64,000 bases of DNA from Mycobacteriales bacterium (GTDB taxonomy: Bacteria > Actinomycetota > Actinomycetes > Mycobacteriales > SCTD01), in the NCBI GenBank assembly GCA_030697205.1, contig JAUYQP010000010.1:62001-126000 (forward strand), written 5' to 3'. This document shows, one piece after another, positions 1 to 8,592 of this stretch (the stretch's first letter is position 1; every line of letters starts with the position of its first letter). The position numbers and the translations under genes are program-made. A model generated the notes under the pieces. The model searched no databases. It was not told the origin of the DNA and saw nothing but the letters and a program-made list of their open reading frames with translations.

Positions 1-941
1 AGCAGCGCCTGGAACTCCCAGGTCCTGGCCCACCGCCGGTAGTAGGCCTCGTGACTCGCGAGCGTCCGCACCAGCGGTCCGGCCTTGCCCTCGGGTCGCA
101 GCGCCGCGTCGACCGGCCAGGCCGCCTCGCCGCAGACCCGCATCATCGCACTGGCGAGCTGGGTCGCGGTCCGGAGCGCCGCTTGCTCGTCGACGCCCTC
201 CATCGGCTCGGCCACGAAGACGACGTCGACGTCGCTCACGTAGTTGAGCTCGCGGCCCCCGCACTTGCCCATGCCGACGACGGCAAGCCGGCAGCCGGCA
301 GCGTCCTGCGGCAGCTCGGCGAGGGCGACCGCGAGCCCGGCCGACAAGGTCGCGGCCGCGAGGTCGGCCAGCTCCCCCGCGACGTCCTCGACGGCGACCG
401 CACCGGACAGGTCGCGAGCAGCCAGCCCGAGCAGGCAACGGCGGTACGCCGTGCGCAGGGCACCCACCGCTGCTCGGCCGGTGAGCCGGGCGCGGGCGCC
501 GCCGGACCCCCACGGCAGGGCGTCACCGAGAGGGGCACCCACCGCGGCGAGCAGCTGGCTCTGCAGGCCGTAGAGGCTCGGGCGTGACGACGACGCCTCG
601 TCGTCGACGAGCACCTGCCAGTCGGCGGGGTGACCGACCAGGTGGTCGCCGAGGGCCGCGCTCGCGCCGAGGACGGCGAGCAGCCGCAGCCGCAGCCCCT
701 CCTGCTCGCGCACGGCCCGCAGCAGCGCGGCGCGGTCCGGCACCGCCACCGCCAGCCGGGCCAGCGCAGCGACGGTGAGGTCCGGGTCGGCGGTGTCGGC
801 GAGGGCAGTCAGCACCACGTCGTCGGCGGCAGCGTCGTCCCAGAGCCCGAGCTCCTCGAGCGCTGCCCGCGACCCCACGACGTCGGAGAAGCCCAGCCGG
901 GCCAGCGACGGCCCCGTCTCCCGCTGACCTGGTCCGGTCAT
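1..941 (-). CDS. glnE: Bifunctional glutamine synthetase adenylyltransferase/removase, N-terminal part
   Basis: GlnE covalently modifies glutamine synthetase by adding or removing AMP, according to nitrogen state. Only the first 313 residues lie in the window; the 3' end runs off the left edge. The motif NYVSDVDVVF near residues 234-243, preceded by GMGKCGGREL, is the nucleotidyltransferase signature of the first GlnE domain. The visible end, YYRRWARTWEFQAL, also matches the family. The ATG at 941 gives a start MTGPGQRETG. It lies 13 bp after the glutamine amidotransferase gene, so the three genes are probably cotranscribed. A glnE next to glnA2 is the arrangement known from Mycobacterium and Streptomyces. 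Confidence 0.95.
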   Translation of the reverse strand, partial: MTGPGQRETGPSLARLGFSDVVGSRAALEELGLWDDAAADDVVLTALADTADPDLTVAALARLAVAVPDRAALLRAVREQEGLRLRLLAVLGASAALGDHLVGHPADWQVLVDDEASSSRPSLYGLQSQLLAAVGAPLGDALPWGSGGARARLTGRAAVGALRTAYRRCLLGLAARDLSGAVAVEDVAGELADLAAATLSAGLAVALAELPQDAAGCRLAVVGMGKCGGRELNYVSDVDVVFVAEPMEGVDEQAALRTATQLASAMMRVCGEAAWPVDAALRPEGKAGPLVRTLASHEAYYRRWARTWEFQAL

Positions 942-954
942 GAGCTGCAGCTGG

Positions 955-1704
955 CTAGGCGTCGACGACGGGCAGGAGGCGGCGGGGTGGGGAGGCGGGG
1001 TGCTCGGCGAGGCGGGCCCAGCGCTGCACGGCCGGCCGCCAGACCTCCTCGACCTCCTCGAGCGCGGCCACGGCCCGCTCGACGACGTCGTCACCGGACA
1101 GCCCGAGCAGGTCGAGCTCCTCACCGCTGCGTGCCGCCCACGTCTCGAGGTGCTCGCGGGTCGGCTCGGGGTGGAACTGCACGCCGTAGGCGCGGTCGCC
1201 GACCCGGAAGGCCTGCACCGGGTAGCGCGGCGATCCGGCCAGCAGCAGCGCGCCCGGCGGCAGGTCGACGACCCCGTCGGAGTGCCACTGCACGACGGTC
1301 GGGGTGAAGGGCACCGGACCGAAGACCGGGTCGTCGGCCGCGGCGTCGCGCTTGGCGACGAGCCGCGCGCCGAGCTCGGGTGCCTCACCGCGGGCCACCC
1401 GGCCGCCGGTCGCCTCGGCGAGCAGCTGGTGACCCAGGCAGACCCCGAGGACGGGCGCGCCCGCCGCGACGGCCGAACGGAGCAGGTCCTTGGTCGCGCG
1501 CAACCACGGCGCGGAGCTGTCGTCGTACGCCTGCTGGGGTCCTCCCATGACCACGAGCGCGTCGTGGTCGCCCAGGTCGGCAGGGACCTCGTCGCCGGCC
1601 CACGGCTCGCAGAGCACGAGCTCCATGCCGGCCTCGGGCAGCCACTCCCCCAGCCGCCCGACGGTCTCCGAGGCGGAGTGGGTGACGACGAGCGCGCTCG
1701 TCAC
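955..1704 (-). CDS. Class I glutamine amidotransferase (GMP-synthase-like)
   Basis: A 249-residue single-domain glutamine amidotransferase. The triad is visible: nucleophile Cys in GVCLGHQLL, then His and Glu in GVQFHPEPT. The oxyanion-type loop VMGGPQ comes early. Such stand-alone proteins release ammonia from glutamine or hydrolyse gamma-glutamyl bonds; the acceptor here is unknown. I chose the GTG at 1704, which overlaps the TGA of glnA2 by four bases (GTGA), over a longer frame starting inside glnA2. Next to GlnA2, which has been linked to gamma-glutamylpolyamine synthesis in Streptomyces, a gamma-glutamyl hydrolase role (PuuD-like) is possible, but this is inference. Confidence 0.88.
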   Translation of the reverse strand: MTSALVVTHSASETVGRLGEWLPEAGMELVLCEPWAGDEVPADLGDHDALVVMGGPQQAYDDSSAPWLRATKDLLRSAVAAGAPVLGVCLGHQLLAEATGGRVARGEAPELGARLVAKRDAAADDPVFGPVPFTPTVVQWHSDGVVDLPPGALLLAGSPRYPVQAFRVGDRAYGVQFHPEPTREHLETWAARSGEELDLLGLSGDDVVERAVAALEEVEEVWRPAVQRWARLAEHPASPPRRLLPVVDA

Positions 1705-3047
1705 AGGACCGGGAGGTAGCGGCCGAGCTCGAACGGCGTGACCTGACTGCGGTAGTCGCGCCACTCCTCGCGCTTGTTGCGCAGGAAGAAGTCGAAGACG
1801 TGCTCACCGAGGGTCTCGGCGACCAGCTCGCTCGACTCCATCACCGTGATCGCCTCGGCGAGCGAGGTCGGCAGCGGGGCCATCCCCATCGCGCGGCGCT
1901 CGCCGTCGGTCAGCGACCAGACGTCGTCCTCCGCGCCCGGCGGCAGCGGGTAGCCCTCCTCGATGCCCTTGAGACCGGCGGCGAGCAGCACTGCGAAGCA
2001 CAGGTAGGGGTTGGTCGCGCTGTCCGGGCTGCGGATCTCGATGCGGGTGCTGTTGCCCTTGGTGGGCTTGTACATCGGGACCCGGACGAGGGCACTGCGG
2101 TTGTTGGAACCCCAGCAGACGTACGGCGGAGCCTCGCCCCCGGAGATGAGGCGCTTGTAGGAGTTGACCCACTGGTTGGTGACGGCCGTGATCTCGGCGG
2201 CGTGGCGGAGCAGGCCGGCGATGAAGTGCTTGGCGACCTTCGACAGGTGCAGCGGGTCGGACCCGTCGTAGAAGGCGTTCTGGTCGCCCTCGAAGAGGCT
2301 GAGGTGGGTGTGCATGCCGCTGCCAGGCTGGTCGCTGAAGGGCTTGGGCATGAAGGTGGCGTAGACGCCCTGGGTGAGCGCCACCTCCTTGATGACGTGG
2401 CGGGTCGTGAGGATGTTGTCGGCGGTCGACAGCGCGTCGGCGTAGCGCAGGTCGATCTCCTGCTGACCGGGCGCGACCTCGTGGTGGCTGAACTCCACCG
2501 AGATGCCCATCCGCTCGAGCATCGTGATCGCGTCGCGGCGGAAGTCCTGGCTGACGCCGTGGGGGGTGAGGTCGAAGTAGCCACCGGCGTCGACCGGGAC
2601 CGGCAGCTCCCCCGGGCCGGGCTGGCCCTTGAGCAGGAAGAACTCGATCTCGGGGTGGGTGTAGAAGGTGAAGCCGGCGTCGGCGGCCTTCGCCAGCGCC
2701 CGGCGCAGGACGTGGCGCGGGTCGGCCCACGACGGCGTGCCGTCAGGCATCGTGATGTCGCAGAACATCCGGGCGGTGCCCGGGCCGTCGACGCCCTCGC
2801 CGCGCCACGGCAGGACCTGGAAGGTCGCCGGGTCGGGCTTGGCGAGCATGTCGCTCTCGTGGACGCGGGCGAAGCCCTCGATGGCGCTGCCGTCGAAGCC
2901 GATGCCCTCGGCGAAGGCGCCCTCGAGCTCGGCCGGCGCGATGGCGACCGACTTCAGCGTCCCGAGCACGTCGGTGAACCACAGCCGGATGAAGCGGATG
3001 TCGCGCTCCTCGAGCGTGCGGAGCACGAACTCCTGCTGCTTGTCCAC
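1701..3047 (-). CDS. glnA2: Type I glutamine synthetase, GlnA2 class
   Basis: The 448-residue protein carries the type I glutamine synthetase landmarks: GFDGSAIEGFARVHESDM near residue 50, the glutamate-binding metal ligands in MHTHLSLF, and NRSALVRVP. The family joins glutamate to ammonia using ATP. In Streptomyces the GlnA2 paralogue has been reported to glutamylate polyamines instead. Its length and its place beside glnE match Mycobacterium GlnA2. The usual adenylylation loop (LYDLPP in the I-beta enzymes) reads GYPLPP here, so control by GlnE is doubtful despite the neighbourhood. The start is a GTG at 3047, and the 257-bp spacer upstream should hold the promoter. Confidence 0.95.
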   Translation of the reverse strand: MDKQQEFVLRTLEERDIRFIRLWFTDVLGTLKSVAIAPAELEGAFAEGIGFDGSAIEGFARVHESDMLAKPDPATFQVLPWRGEGVDGPGTARMFCDITMPDGTPSWADPRHVLRRALAKAADAGFTFYTHPEIEFFLLKGQPGPGELPVPVDAGGYFDLTPHGVSQDFRRDAITMLERMGISVEFSHHEVAPGQQEIDLRYADALSTADNILTTRHVIKEVALTQGVYATFMPKPFSDQPGSGMHTHLSLFEGDQNAFYDGSDPLHLSKVAKHFIAGLLRHAAEITAVTNQWVNSYKRLISGGEAPPYVCWGSNNRSALVRVPMYKPTKGNSTRIEIRSPDSATNPYLCFAVLLAAGLKGIEEGYPLPPGAEDDVWSLTDGERRAMGMAPLPTSLAEAITVMESSELVAETLGEHVFDFFLRNKREEWRDYRSQVTPFELGRYLPVL

Positions 3048-3304
3048 GTCACTCGTTTCCGCAGGTCAGGGCCATGATCAGTGTTCTCCAGTCCGCAGAC
3101 AGTCCGCAACTCCGTCGCACCCGGCGACACCTCATTGTGTCCTGTCCACCCCCGGACTCCGGTAGGCAGCACCGACGTGGGCCGCTGCACAGCCGGGACC
3201 GACGACGGAAACGCAGGCGCCGAGGCCACCTGTCCGCAGTTCTGCTCGTCCACGGCGACGGCCAGACGACCGCGACCAGGCAGCATGCGGCTCGGGCCAC
3301 CTGC
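3048..3304. other. Intergenic spacer upstream of glnA2; one copy of a 16-bp repeat
   Basis: No convincing gene is seen on either strand. The spacer separates the glnA2 operon from the TauE-rhodanese-GntR operon, both on the minus strand. It must hold the glnA2 promoter and the terminator of the upstream operon. Positions 3093-3108 match 13040-13055 exactly. The shorter unit GTCCGCA occurs twice here, as GTCCGCA-GACA-GTCCGCA at 3091-3108. Confidence 0.6.
3093..3108 (+). repeat. 16-bp direct repeat, left copy (CCGCAGACAGTCCGCA)
   Basis: Identical over 16 bases to 13040-13055 and in the same orientation, 9.95 kb apart. The two copies bracket the sulfur-stress block, and the right copy sits just upstream of an integrase remnant. 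A match of this length can arise by chance in 64 kb, so reading it as an attachment site is tentative. Confidence 0.4.
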
Positions 3305-4120
3305 TCAGACGAGCGCCGGGACGGCCTTGATGGCCACGTAGGCCGCGACGACCACGAGGAGGGCCGCGAACGACCGGGTCAGGGTGATGGCACGGAGACG
3401 ATCGGCGACCCGCTTGCCTGCCAGGGAGCCGGCGATGGCGGCGAGCGTGAAGGGGACGATGACGCTCCACGCGAAGCTGCCGTGACCTGCTCTCGCTACC
3501 AGCGCCACCGCGGAGTTGACGGCGATGACCAGCAGTGACGTGCCCACGGCGGAGGGCATCGGCATGTGCAGGAGCACGACGAGCACGGGAACGACGACGA
3601 AGCCTCCGCCGACGCCGAGGAAGCCGTTGAGGAAACCGATGCCCAGGCCAGCGGCGGCCAGGCGCCAGGCGAGGTCGGTGCGGCTCCTCTCGGCCGCGAC
3701 CTCGGCGGTTGTGGCTCCTGGCGCCGGCTCCCGCGGCGAGTCCGCTCCCCCCGCCCGCACCACGGCCCGAGCTCGGGCGAGCATCCCGCTCGCGGCCAGC
3801 AGCATCACGACGGCGAAGCAGAGCAGTAGCGCGTCAGGGTCCACGGCGCGGTTCAGCTGGGTGCCGAGCACCGCGGCCGGGACGCCGAGCAGCGCGAGCA
3901 GGACACCCGACCCCCAGCGCGTCTGACCCGAGCGCGCATGGCTGACGCTGCCGGTCGCCGCCGTCATCCCGACAATCACTAGGCTGGCCGTGGTCGCCTC
4001 CTGGGCCGACAGACCGAGGGCGTAGACGAGCGCGGGGACGGTGAGGATCGAGCCGCCGCCGCCGAGGGCTCCCAGGGCCAGACCGATGAGCAGCCCGAGA
4101 GCAACAGCGGCCAGGATCAC
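3305..4120 (-). CDS. TauE/SafE (TSUP) family sulfite/organosulfur exporter
   Basis: A 271-residue membrane protein with about eight hydrophobic segments. It opens with LGLLIGLALGALGGGGSILTVPALVYALG, the glycine-rich first helix typical of the family, and the motif recurs as GFLNGFLGVGGGFVVVPVLV at mid-protein. This internal repeat is the TSUP hallmark. TSUP proteins move sulfite, sulfoacetate or related anions. It lies 7 bp downstream of a rhodanese and one gene from a GntR regulator, and is divergent from a persulfide dioxygenase-like gene. Sulfite, the product of persulfide oxidation, is therefore the likely cargo, as proposed for TauE in the staphylococcal cst operon. Confidence 0.88.
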   Translation of the reverse strand: MILAAVALGLLIGLALGALGGGGSILTVPALVYALGLSAQEATTASLVIVGMTAATGSVSHARSGQTRWGSGVLLALLGVPAAVLGTQLNRAVDPDALLLCFAVVMLLAASGMLARARAVVRAGGADSPREPAPGATTAEVAAERSRTDLAWRLAAAGLGIGFLNGFLGVGGGFVVVPVLVVLLHMPMPSAVGTSLLVIAVNSAVALVARAGHGSFAWSVIVPFTLAAIAGSLAGKRVADRLRAITLTRSFAALLVVVAAYVAIKAVPALV

Positions 4121-4127
4121 GGGTCGA

Positions 4128-4466
4128 TCACGCGATCTCGCCTGGGCTGCCGTCGTCGCGGACCACCGGTAGGCCAGCCGCGGCCCAGGCCGTCATCCCG
4201 CCTGCCATGTTCGACACCCGGAGCCCGGCCTGTGCCAGCTGCGCAGCCGCCTTCCCGGAGCGGTTGCCCGAACGGCAGACCGCGACGACCGGTCGGTCAC
4301 CCGGCACGTCGTCGGCGCGCAGCGAGCTCAGCCGGGCGTGGATCGCTCCGGGCGCACGGCCCGCCGCCCACTCCTCGTCCTCGCGCACGTCGACGAGCAG
4401 GACGAGCCCGGCTGCGGCGGCGTCGGCGGCCTGCTGCACGGACACCTCGGGGTCGGGTCCTGTCAT
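4128..4466 (-). CDS. Single-domain rhodanese (sulfurtransferase)
   Basis: 112 residues forming one rhodanese domain. The active-site loop CRSGNRSG carries the persulfide-forming cysteine near residue 63. The upstream LVDVREDEEWAAGRAPGAIHA is the usual CH2A-type segment, and the C-terminal GGMTAWAAAGLPV closes the fold. It moves sulfane sulfur between thiols, and probably feeds or drains the persulfide pool handled by the neighbouring dioxygenase-like protein. Its ATG overlaps the stop of the GntR gene by four bases and tauE follows 7 bp later, so the three form one operon. Confidence 0.9.
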   Translation of the reverse strand: MTGPDPEVSVQQAADAAAAGLVLLVDVREDEEWAAGRAPGAIHARLSSLRADDVPGDRPVVAVCRSGNRSGKAAAQLAQAGLRVSNMAGGMTAWAAAGLPVVRDDGSPGEIA

Positions 4467-5278
4467 GTCTGGCTCCTCTCCGGCCCGACGGGCGACCGCC
4501 CGCCCTGAGCGTCGGCAGACAGCTGGACGCTGCGGCCGTCGAACTGCGCGGTGACGGCGAAGCGATCACCGCGCACGATCGTGCGCCGGTGCTCGACCGG
4601 CCGACCGTCCAGGCATCCGGTGCGCTCGACGGCCAGCAGGGCGACGCCAGCGGGGATGTGCAGCAGGGCGCGCTCGCCTCGCAGTGGAAGCACGGCGCGC
4701 ACCTGCTCGCGGCCCCCGGTCAACCGCAGCCCACAGTGCTCGAGCAGCTCGGTGTAGAGGGCGGTGTGCGTGAAGTCCACCGTCAGCAGGGGGTGGGCGA
4801 GGTCGGCTGGTAGCCACACCCGGTCGAGAGCGAGCGGCTCCCCGGCGGCGAGGCGCACCCGCTCGAGGTAGACCAGGGGCGCCGACTCCTCGAGCAGCAG
4901 CCGCGTCGCGACGACCCCGTCGCGTCGCAGGTCCAGCGCGCGCACGATCGAGCGCTGCTCCAGGCCGGCGCTCTCGACGGCCGCGAACAGCGAGCTCAGC
5001 GCGCCCAGCTGTTGCTCGACCTCGACCGGGCCGAGGCGGGGCTTGCGACCGCGAGCGGCGGTGACCCTGCCTTCGGCGCGCAGGTGCCGCAGGGCTTCTC
5101 GGACGGTGTGTCGGCTGACGGCGTACTCCTGCGCCAGTGCCAGCTCGCCAGGGAAGCCCTCCGCGAACTCGCCACCGGCGAGCCGGACCCGCAGGTCTGC
5201 GAGCAACTGCGCCCACAGCGGCGACCCCGAGGCGCGTGCCAGCGGCCGCCGGCCTTGCCTTGTCGCCTCCATCGGCAT
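4463..5278 (-). CDS. GntR-family regulator with UTRA (HutC-type) ligand domain
   Basis: 271 residues. The N-terminal winged helix contains LAQEYAVSRHTVREALRHLRAEGRV near residues 50-72, and a long C-terminal domain resembles UTRA. The subfamily usually binds a small metabolite and represses neighbours. It leads the operon with rhodanese and tauE, and is divergent from the dioxygenase-like gene. A perfect 16-bp palindrome overlaps its own start codon. ATG codons at 5278 and 5272 are both possible starts; the second would leave more of the palindrome outside the coding region. The inducer is unknown, but a sulfur compound is the natural guess from context. Confidence 0.88.
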   Translation of the reverse strand: MPMEATRQGRRPLARASGSPLWAQLLADLRVRLAGGEFAEGFPGELALAQEYAVSRHTVREALRHLRAEGRVTAARGRKPRLGPVEVEQQLGALSSLFAAVESAGLEQRSIVRALDLRRDGVVATRLLLEESAPLVYLERVRLAAGEPLALDRVWLPADLAHPLLTVDFTHTALYTELLEHCGLRLTGGREQVRAVLPLRGERALLHIPAGVALLAVERTGCLDGRPVEHRRTIVRGDRFAVTAQFDGRSVQLSADAQGGRSPVGPERSQT

Positions 5279-5293
5279 AATGTACGTACATTA
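5278..5293. promoter_or_regulatory. Perfect palindromic GntR-type operator TAATGTACGTACATTA
   Basis: Sixteen bases with full two-fold symmetry and low GC in a GC-rich region. The core TGTACGTACA fits the GT-TA-AC pattern of HutC-type GntR operators. It touches the GntR start and lies 30 bp before the GTG of the divergent dioxygenase-like gene, so one dimer could control both directions. Confidence 0.75.
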
Positions 5294-5323
5294 GCCGGTG
5301 GGGGCAAGCACGAGGAGAGCACA

Positions 5324-6670
5324 GTGCGCGTCGACATCCTGGAGACCAGCCACCTCGGTGACCGGAGCTACGTCGTCTCCGACGGCAGCGTGGCCCTCGT
5401 CGTGGACCCGCAGCGCGACCTCGACCGCGTCGAGGCACTCCTCGCGGAGCTGGGCGTCGAGGTGCGCATGGTGGTGGAGACCCACCTGCACAACGACTAC
5501 GTGACCGGGGGCCATGCGCTCGCGCGCCGCACGGGCGCGACGTACGTCGTGGCTGGTCGCGACGAGGTCGCCTTCGAGCGCTGCGCCGCCCACGACGGCG
5601 ACGAGCTCACCGTCGGCGAGCTGACCGTCCGGGTCATCGAGACCCCGGGGCACACCGACACGCACCTGGCCTACGTCGTCACCGACCACACCGGCGGTGC
5701 GCCGGCGGTCTTCAGCGGCGGTTCCCTGCTCTACGGCAGCGTCGGGCGCACCGACCTGCTCGGCACGGATCGCACCGACGACCTGACGCGCAAGCAGTGG
5801 CGCTCGGCGCGACGGCTCGCGAAGGCCCTGCCGGACGACGCCGCGCTATTCCCGACGCACGGCTTCGGGTCCTTCTGCTCCTCAGGCGGCGCGAGCGGTG
5901 GGAGCGACAGCACGATCGGCCAGGAGAAGCGCCGCAACGACGCCCTCACCGAGGACGACGAGCAGTCCTTCGTCGACAAGCTCGTCGCCGGGCTAACGAG
6001 CTACCCCGCCTACTACGCGCACATGGGTGCGCTTAACGCGCAGGGCCCGGACGAGCCCGACCTGACGCCCGTGCGCACCCTGGACCCCTCGGAGCTCGCT
6101 GCCCGGATCCGCACCGGCGAGTGGGTCGTGGACCTGCGTGACCGGAAGGCGTACGCCGGACAGCACCTGGCAGGAACCGTCTCCATCGGGATCGGCACGC
6201 AGTTCTCGACCTACGCCGGTTGGGTCATCCCGTGGGGTTCGCCGATCACCGTGATCGGTGAGAGCCCGTCGCAGGTCGCTCAGGCACAGCGGCAGCTGGT
6301 GCGCATCGGCATCGATCACCTGGCTGGCAGCGCGACCGGCGAGCTGATCAGCCTGGCACCCGACGTGCCCGTGCGTTCCTACCAGCAGGCGACCTTCGCG
6401 GATATGCCTGACGTGGCGCACGTCCTGGACGTGCGCCGCGACGACGAGGTCAAGGACGGTCACATCCGGGGCGCGAAGCACATCCCCCTGCACAGCCTGG
6501 TCGACCGGCTCCACGAGGTGCCGAGGGGCAAGGTCTGGGTGCACTGCGCCAGCGGCTACCGGGCGAGCATCGCGGCAAGCATCCTCGACCGTGCGGGTCA
6601 CGAGGTGGTGCACCTCGACGACGACTTCGACAACGCCGAGAAGGCCGGTCTGCAGGTCGTGCGGCCATGA
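5324..6670 (+). CDS. Persulfide dioxygenase-like MBL-fold protein fused to two rhodanese domains
   Basis: 448 residues: a metallo-beta-lactamase domain (about 1-245), then a rhodanese without active Cys (about 255-345), then one with active-loop HCASGYR (about 350-448). The layout resembles CstB, which oxidises persulfide to sulfite. Iron-ligand candidates His54 and His56 (THLHND) and His110 (TPGHTDTH) are present. The Asp of the usual FTGD motif is replaced by Gly133 (FSGGSLL), and the sixth residue of HxHxDH is Tyr. The GTG start at 5324 follows a good ribosome site, GAGGAG at 5312-5317. Its divergent partner is the GntR operon. Altered or lost dioxygenase chemistry cannot be excluded. Confidence 0.88.
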   Translation: MRVDILETSHLGDRSYVVSDGSVALVVDPQRDLDRVEALLAELGVEVRMVVETHLHNDYVTGGHALARRTGATYVVAGRDEVAFERCAAHDGDELTVGELTVRVIETPGHTDTHLAYVVTDHTGGAPAVFSGGSLLYGSVGRTDLLGTDRTDDLTRKQWRSARRLAKALPDDAALFPTHGFGSFCSSGGASGGSDSTIGQEKRRNDALTEDDEQSFVDKLVAGLTSYPAYYAHMGALNAQGPDEPDLTPVRTLDPSELAARIRTGEWVVDLRDRKAYAGQHLAGTVSIGIGTQFSTYAGWVIPWGSPITVIGESPSQVAQAQRQLVRIGIDHLAGSATGELISLAPDVPVRSYQQATFADMPDVAHVLDVRRDDEVKDGHIRGAKHIPLHSLVDRLHEVPRGKVWVHCASGYRASIAASILDRAGHEVVHLDDDFDNAEKAGLQVVRP

Positions 6671-6859
6671 CGGTGGTCGCGGATCTGGGTGACGGGAGCG
6701 CATCTGCGTCGGCAGACGAGGACACGCGCGGTGCAGGACGAGCGGGGCTCGCTGCCCTTGCTCGGGATGGCGACGTTGGGAAGCAGCGCCGTCTTCGTGG
6801 CGTGGCGTGGCGTGGACGAGCCTGACCTGCTTCGCCTGCTGAGGGAGAGAGCCGCCGGC

Positions 6860-7135
<276 letters not shown>

Positions 7136-7196
7136 TCATCCCTCCGTCACACGGTGGTGACGTGTCCAACGGCGCACCCTCGCGCCCTTCTCGCGG

Positions 7197-7511
7197 TCAG
7201 TCGCGACTGCTCTCCATCTCACCGCCGGCCTCTCTCCACGCCGTCGTCCCACCCACCACGGAGCGGACATCGTGGCCGGCGGCACCGAGCAGCTCCGCTG
7301 CCTGGCTGCTGCGGCCGCCGCCCTGGCAGACCAGATACACCGTCTGATCCGTGGGGACCTCGTGGGTGCGGGTCGGCAGCTCGCTGAGCGGGAGGGACCG
7401 CGCGCCGGCCACGTGCCCTGCGGCGTGCTCCTCAGACTCCCGCACGTCGATGACGACGGCGCCCTCGGTGCGGGCCCGCTTGAGCTGGTCGATGGTGGCT
7501 TCCGTGGTCAT
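7197..7511 (-). CDS. Single-domain rhodanese in the CstR-like operon
   Basis: 104 residues with VIDVRESEEHAAGHVAGARSLPL and the catalytic loop CQGGGRSSQ near residues 63-71. It is a cytoplasmic sulfurtransferase. The ATG at 7511 lies 27 bp downstream of a CsoR/CstR-type operator at 7539-7554, and the repressor gene follows on the same strand. Persulfide-inducible expression is the expected behaviour. Confidence 0.88.
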   Translation of the reverse strand: MTTEATIDQLKRARTEGAVVIDVRESEEHAAGHVAGARSLPLSELPTRTHEVPTDQTVYLVCQGGGRSSQAAELLGAAGHDVRSVVGGTTAWREAGGEMESSRD

Positions 7512-7538
7512 GGCATCTCCTCAGGTCTTTCCGGTAAG

Positions 7539-7554
7539 GTACCCGTAGGGGTAT
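7539..7554. promoter_or_regulatory. CsoR/CstR-type operator GTACCCGTAGGGGTAT
   Basis: Matches the symmetric form ATACCCCTAGGGGTAT, described for CstR, at 14 of 16 bases. It sits between the stop of one rhodanese gene and the start of the next, so it most likely controls the downstream rhodanese-repressor pair. Confidence 0.75.
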
Positions 7555-7561
7555 AGGGCTG

Positions 7562-7969
7562 TCAGATGTCCTGGGTCGGGAGGGCCAGGGTGACCCAGTC
7601 GTGCAGGCCACCGCGGTAGTACGCCAGCGCGGTCGCCGGGAAGCCGGCCTCGAGCAGCTGACGGATGGCGTCGGGGGACTGCGGGCACTGCGGGCCTTTG
7701 CAGAACAGCACCGACAGTCCCCGTCGATCAAGCTCTCCCTGCTGTGCGATCACCTGGTCGTGCGGGACGTTGATCGCACCAGGCAGCGTCCGACCGCCGA
7801 ACGAGCCGACCGTACGACTGTCAACGAGGGCGGCGCCCTGCTCCTGCAGCGCCAGCAGCTCCAGCTCCCCCACGGTCCGCACCCCCGGCGCCACCTCCAT
7901 GGGCTGCAGCTCGCCCCACGTCGTGTCGACGGCCACGAGGTCGCTCTCAACCTCCAGCGGCCAGGGCAC
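7562..7969 (-). CDS. Rhodanese-family protein with CKGPQCPQ active loop
   Basis: About 135 residues. The C-terminal half is rhodanese-like, with ALVDSRTVGSFGGRTLPGAINVPH and the active loop FCKGPQCPQSP, which holds two cysteines. The C-terminal YYRGGLHDWVTLAL is typical of this subfamily. The N-terminal 35 residues are not clearly part of the fold. I chose the GTG at 7969 because protein-like sequence starts there; an ATG 69 bases further in is the alternative. It is the last gene of the minus-strand operon that begins with the FAD oxidoreductase. Confidence 0.75.
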   Translation of the reverse strand: MPWPLEVESDLVAVDTTWGELQPMEVAPGVRTVGELELLALQEQGAALVDSRTVGSFGGRTLPGAINVPHDQVIAQQGELDRRGLSVLFCKGPQCPQSPDAIRQLLEAGFPATALAYYRGGLHDWVTLALPTQDI

Positions 7970-8010
7970 GCTTCGAGGGTCCTGCTCCCGGGCGCGCTCC
8001 GCCCGGCCTG

Positions 8011-8241
8011 TTATCGAGCCCGCCGGTGCTGCCGGAAGGCCTCGCCCCGCAGCGGCCCGTGGACCAGCGGGCCGAGCACGCACACGTCGGCGGCGCCGGC
8101 CACGAGAGGGATCCCCCCGGCCGCAGCCAGCACCTTGCCCTTCGTGTCCCCTCGACGCAACCCCGTCGTGATGATGCCGATGCCTGCGGCGATGCGCAGC
8201 ACCCGCCCTGGTTGGCTTCCGATGACGTCGATCGGCTTCAT
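8011..8241 (-). CDS. YgaP-like small membrane protein (DUF2892)
   Basis: 76 residues with two hydrophobic segments (VLRIAAGIGIITTGL and VLAAAGGIPLVAGAADVCVLGPL). It matches the DUF2892 pattern of the membrane part of YgaP, in which the domain is joined to a rhodanese. Here the rhodanese is a separate gene 41 bp downstream, so the two may form a split YgaP. The last 15 residues are basic. The function is not established. Confidence 0.78.
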   Translation of the reverse strand: MKPIDVIGSQPGRVLRIAAGIGIITTGLRRGDTKGKVLAAAGGIPLVAGAADVCVLGPLVHGPLRGEAFRQHRRAR

Positions 8242-8253
8242 GGTCGATCCCTC

Positions 8254-8592
8254 TCAGTCGCAGATCCGTCGGCGGACGACGACGTACGCCGCCAGCCCCG
8301 TGCTGAACAGCGCCCACCACGCCGGTTCGGCGATCTCCAGCGGCCACTGGGGGTCGAGCAGCAGCACGGCGCCGATGAGTCCGAGGCACACGGCGGCTTC
8401 GTGTCGCACCCTCGCTCCGGCAGCCGTCCCGACCATCCCGAGCAGCAGGAAGCCGGACAGGTCGCCCACCACTCCCCTGGCGAGGTAGGGGAACCCGCCG
8501 GTGCCGTAAGCCGTGCTGGAGACGACCGCGGCGACGCCGGTGCTGACGAACTCCGCCTTGGACAGCGCGACGCTGCGGGTCGTCACCTTCAC
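8254..8592 (-). CDS. Small integral membrane protein of unknown function
   Basis: 112 residues with three or four hydrophobic stretches (about 15-35, 42-62, 66-82 and 88-106) and a basic end, VVVRRRICD. I do not recognise a named family. Its ATG overlaps the stop of the FAD oxidoreductase gene by four bases, so the two are translationally coupled. It may anchor or partner the oxidoreductase. Confidence 0.7.
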   Translation of the reverse strand: MKVTTRSVALSKAEFVSTGVAAVVSSTAYGTGGFPYLARGVVGDLSGFLLLGMVGTAAGARVRHEAAVCLGLIGAVLLLDPQWPLEIAEPAWWALFSTGLAAYVVVRRRICD

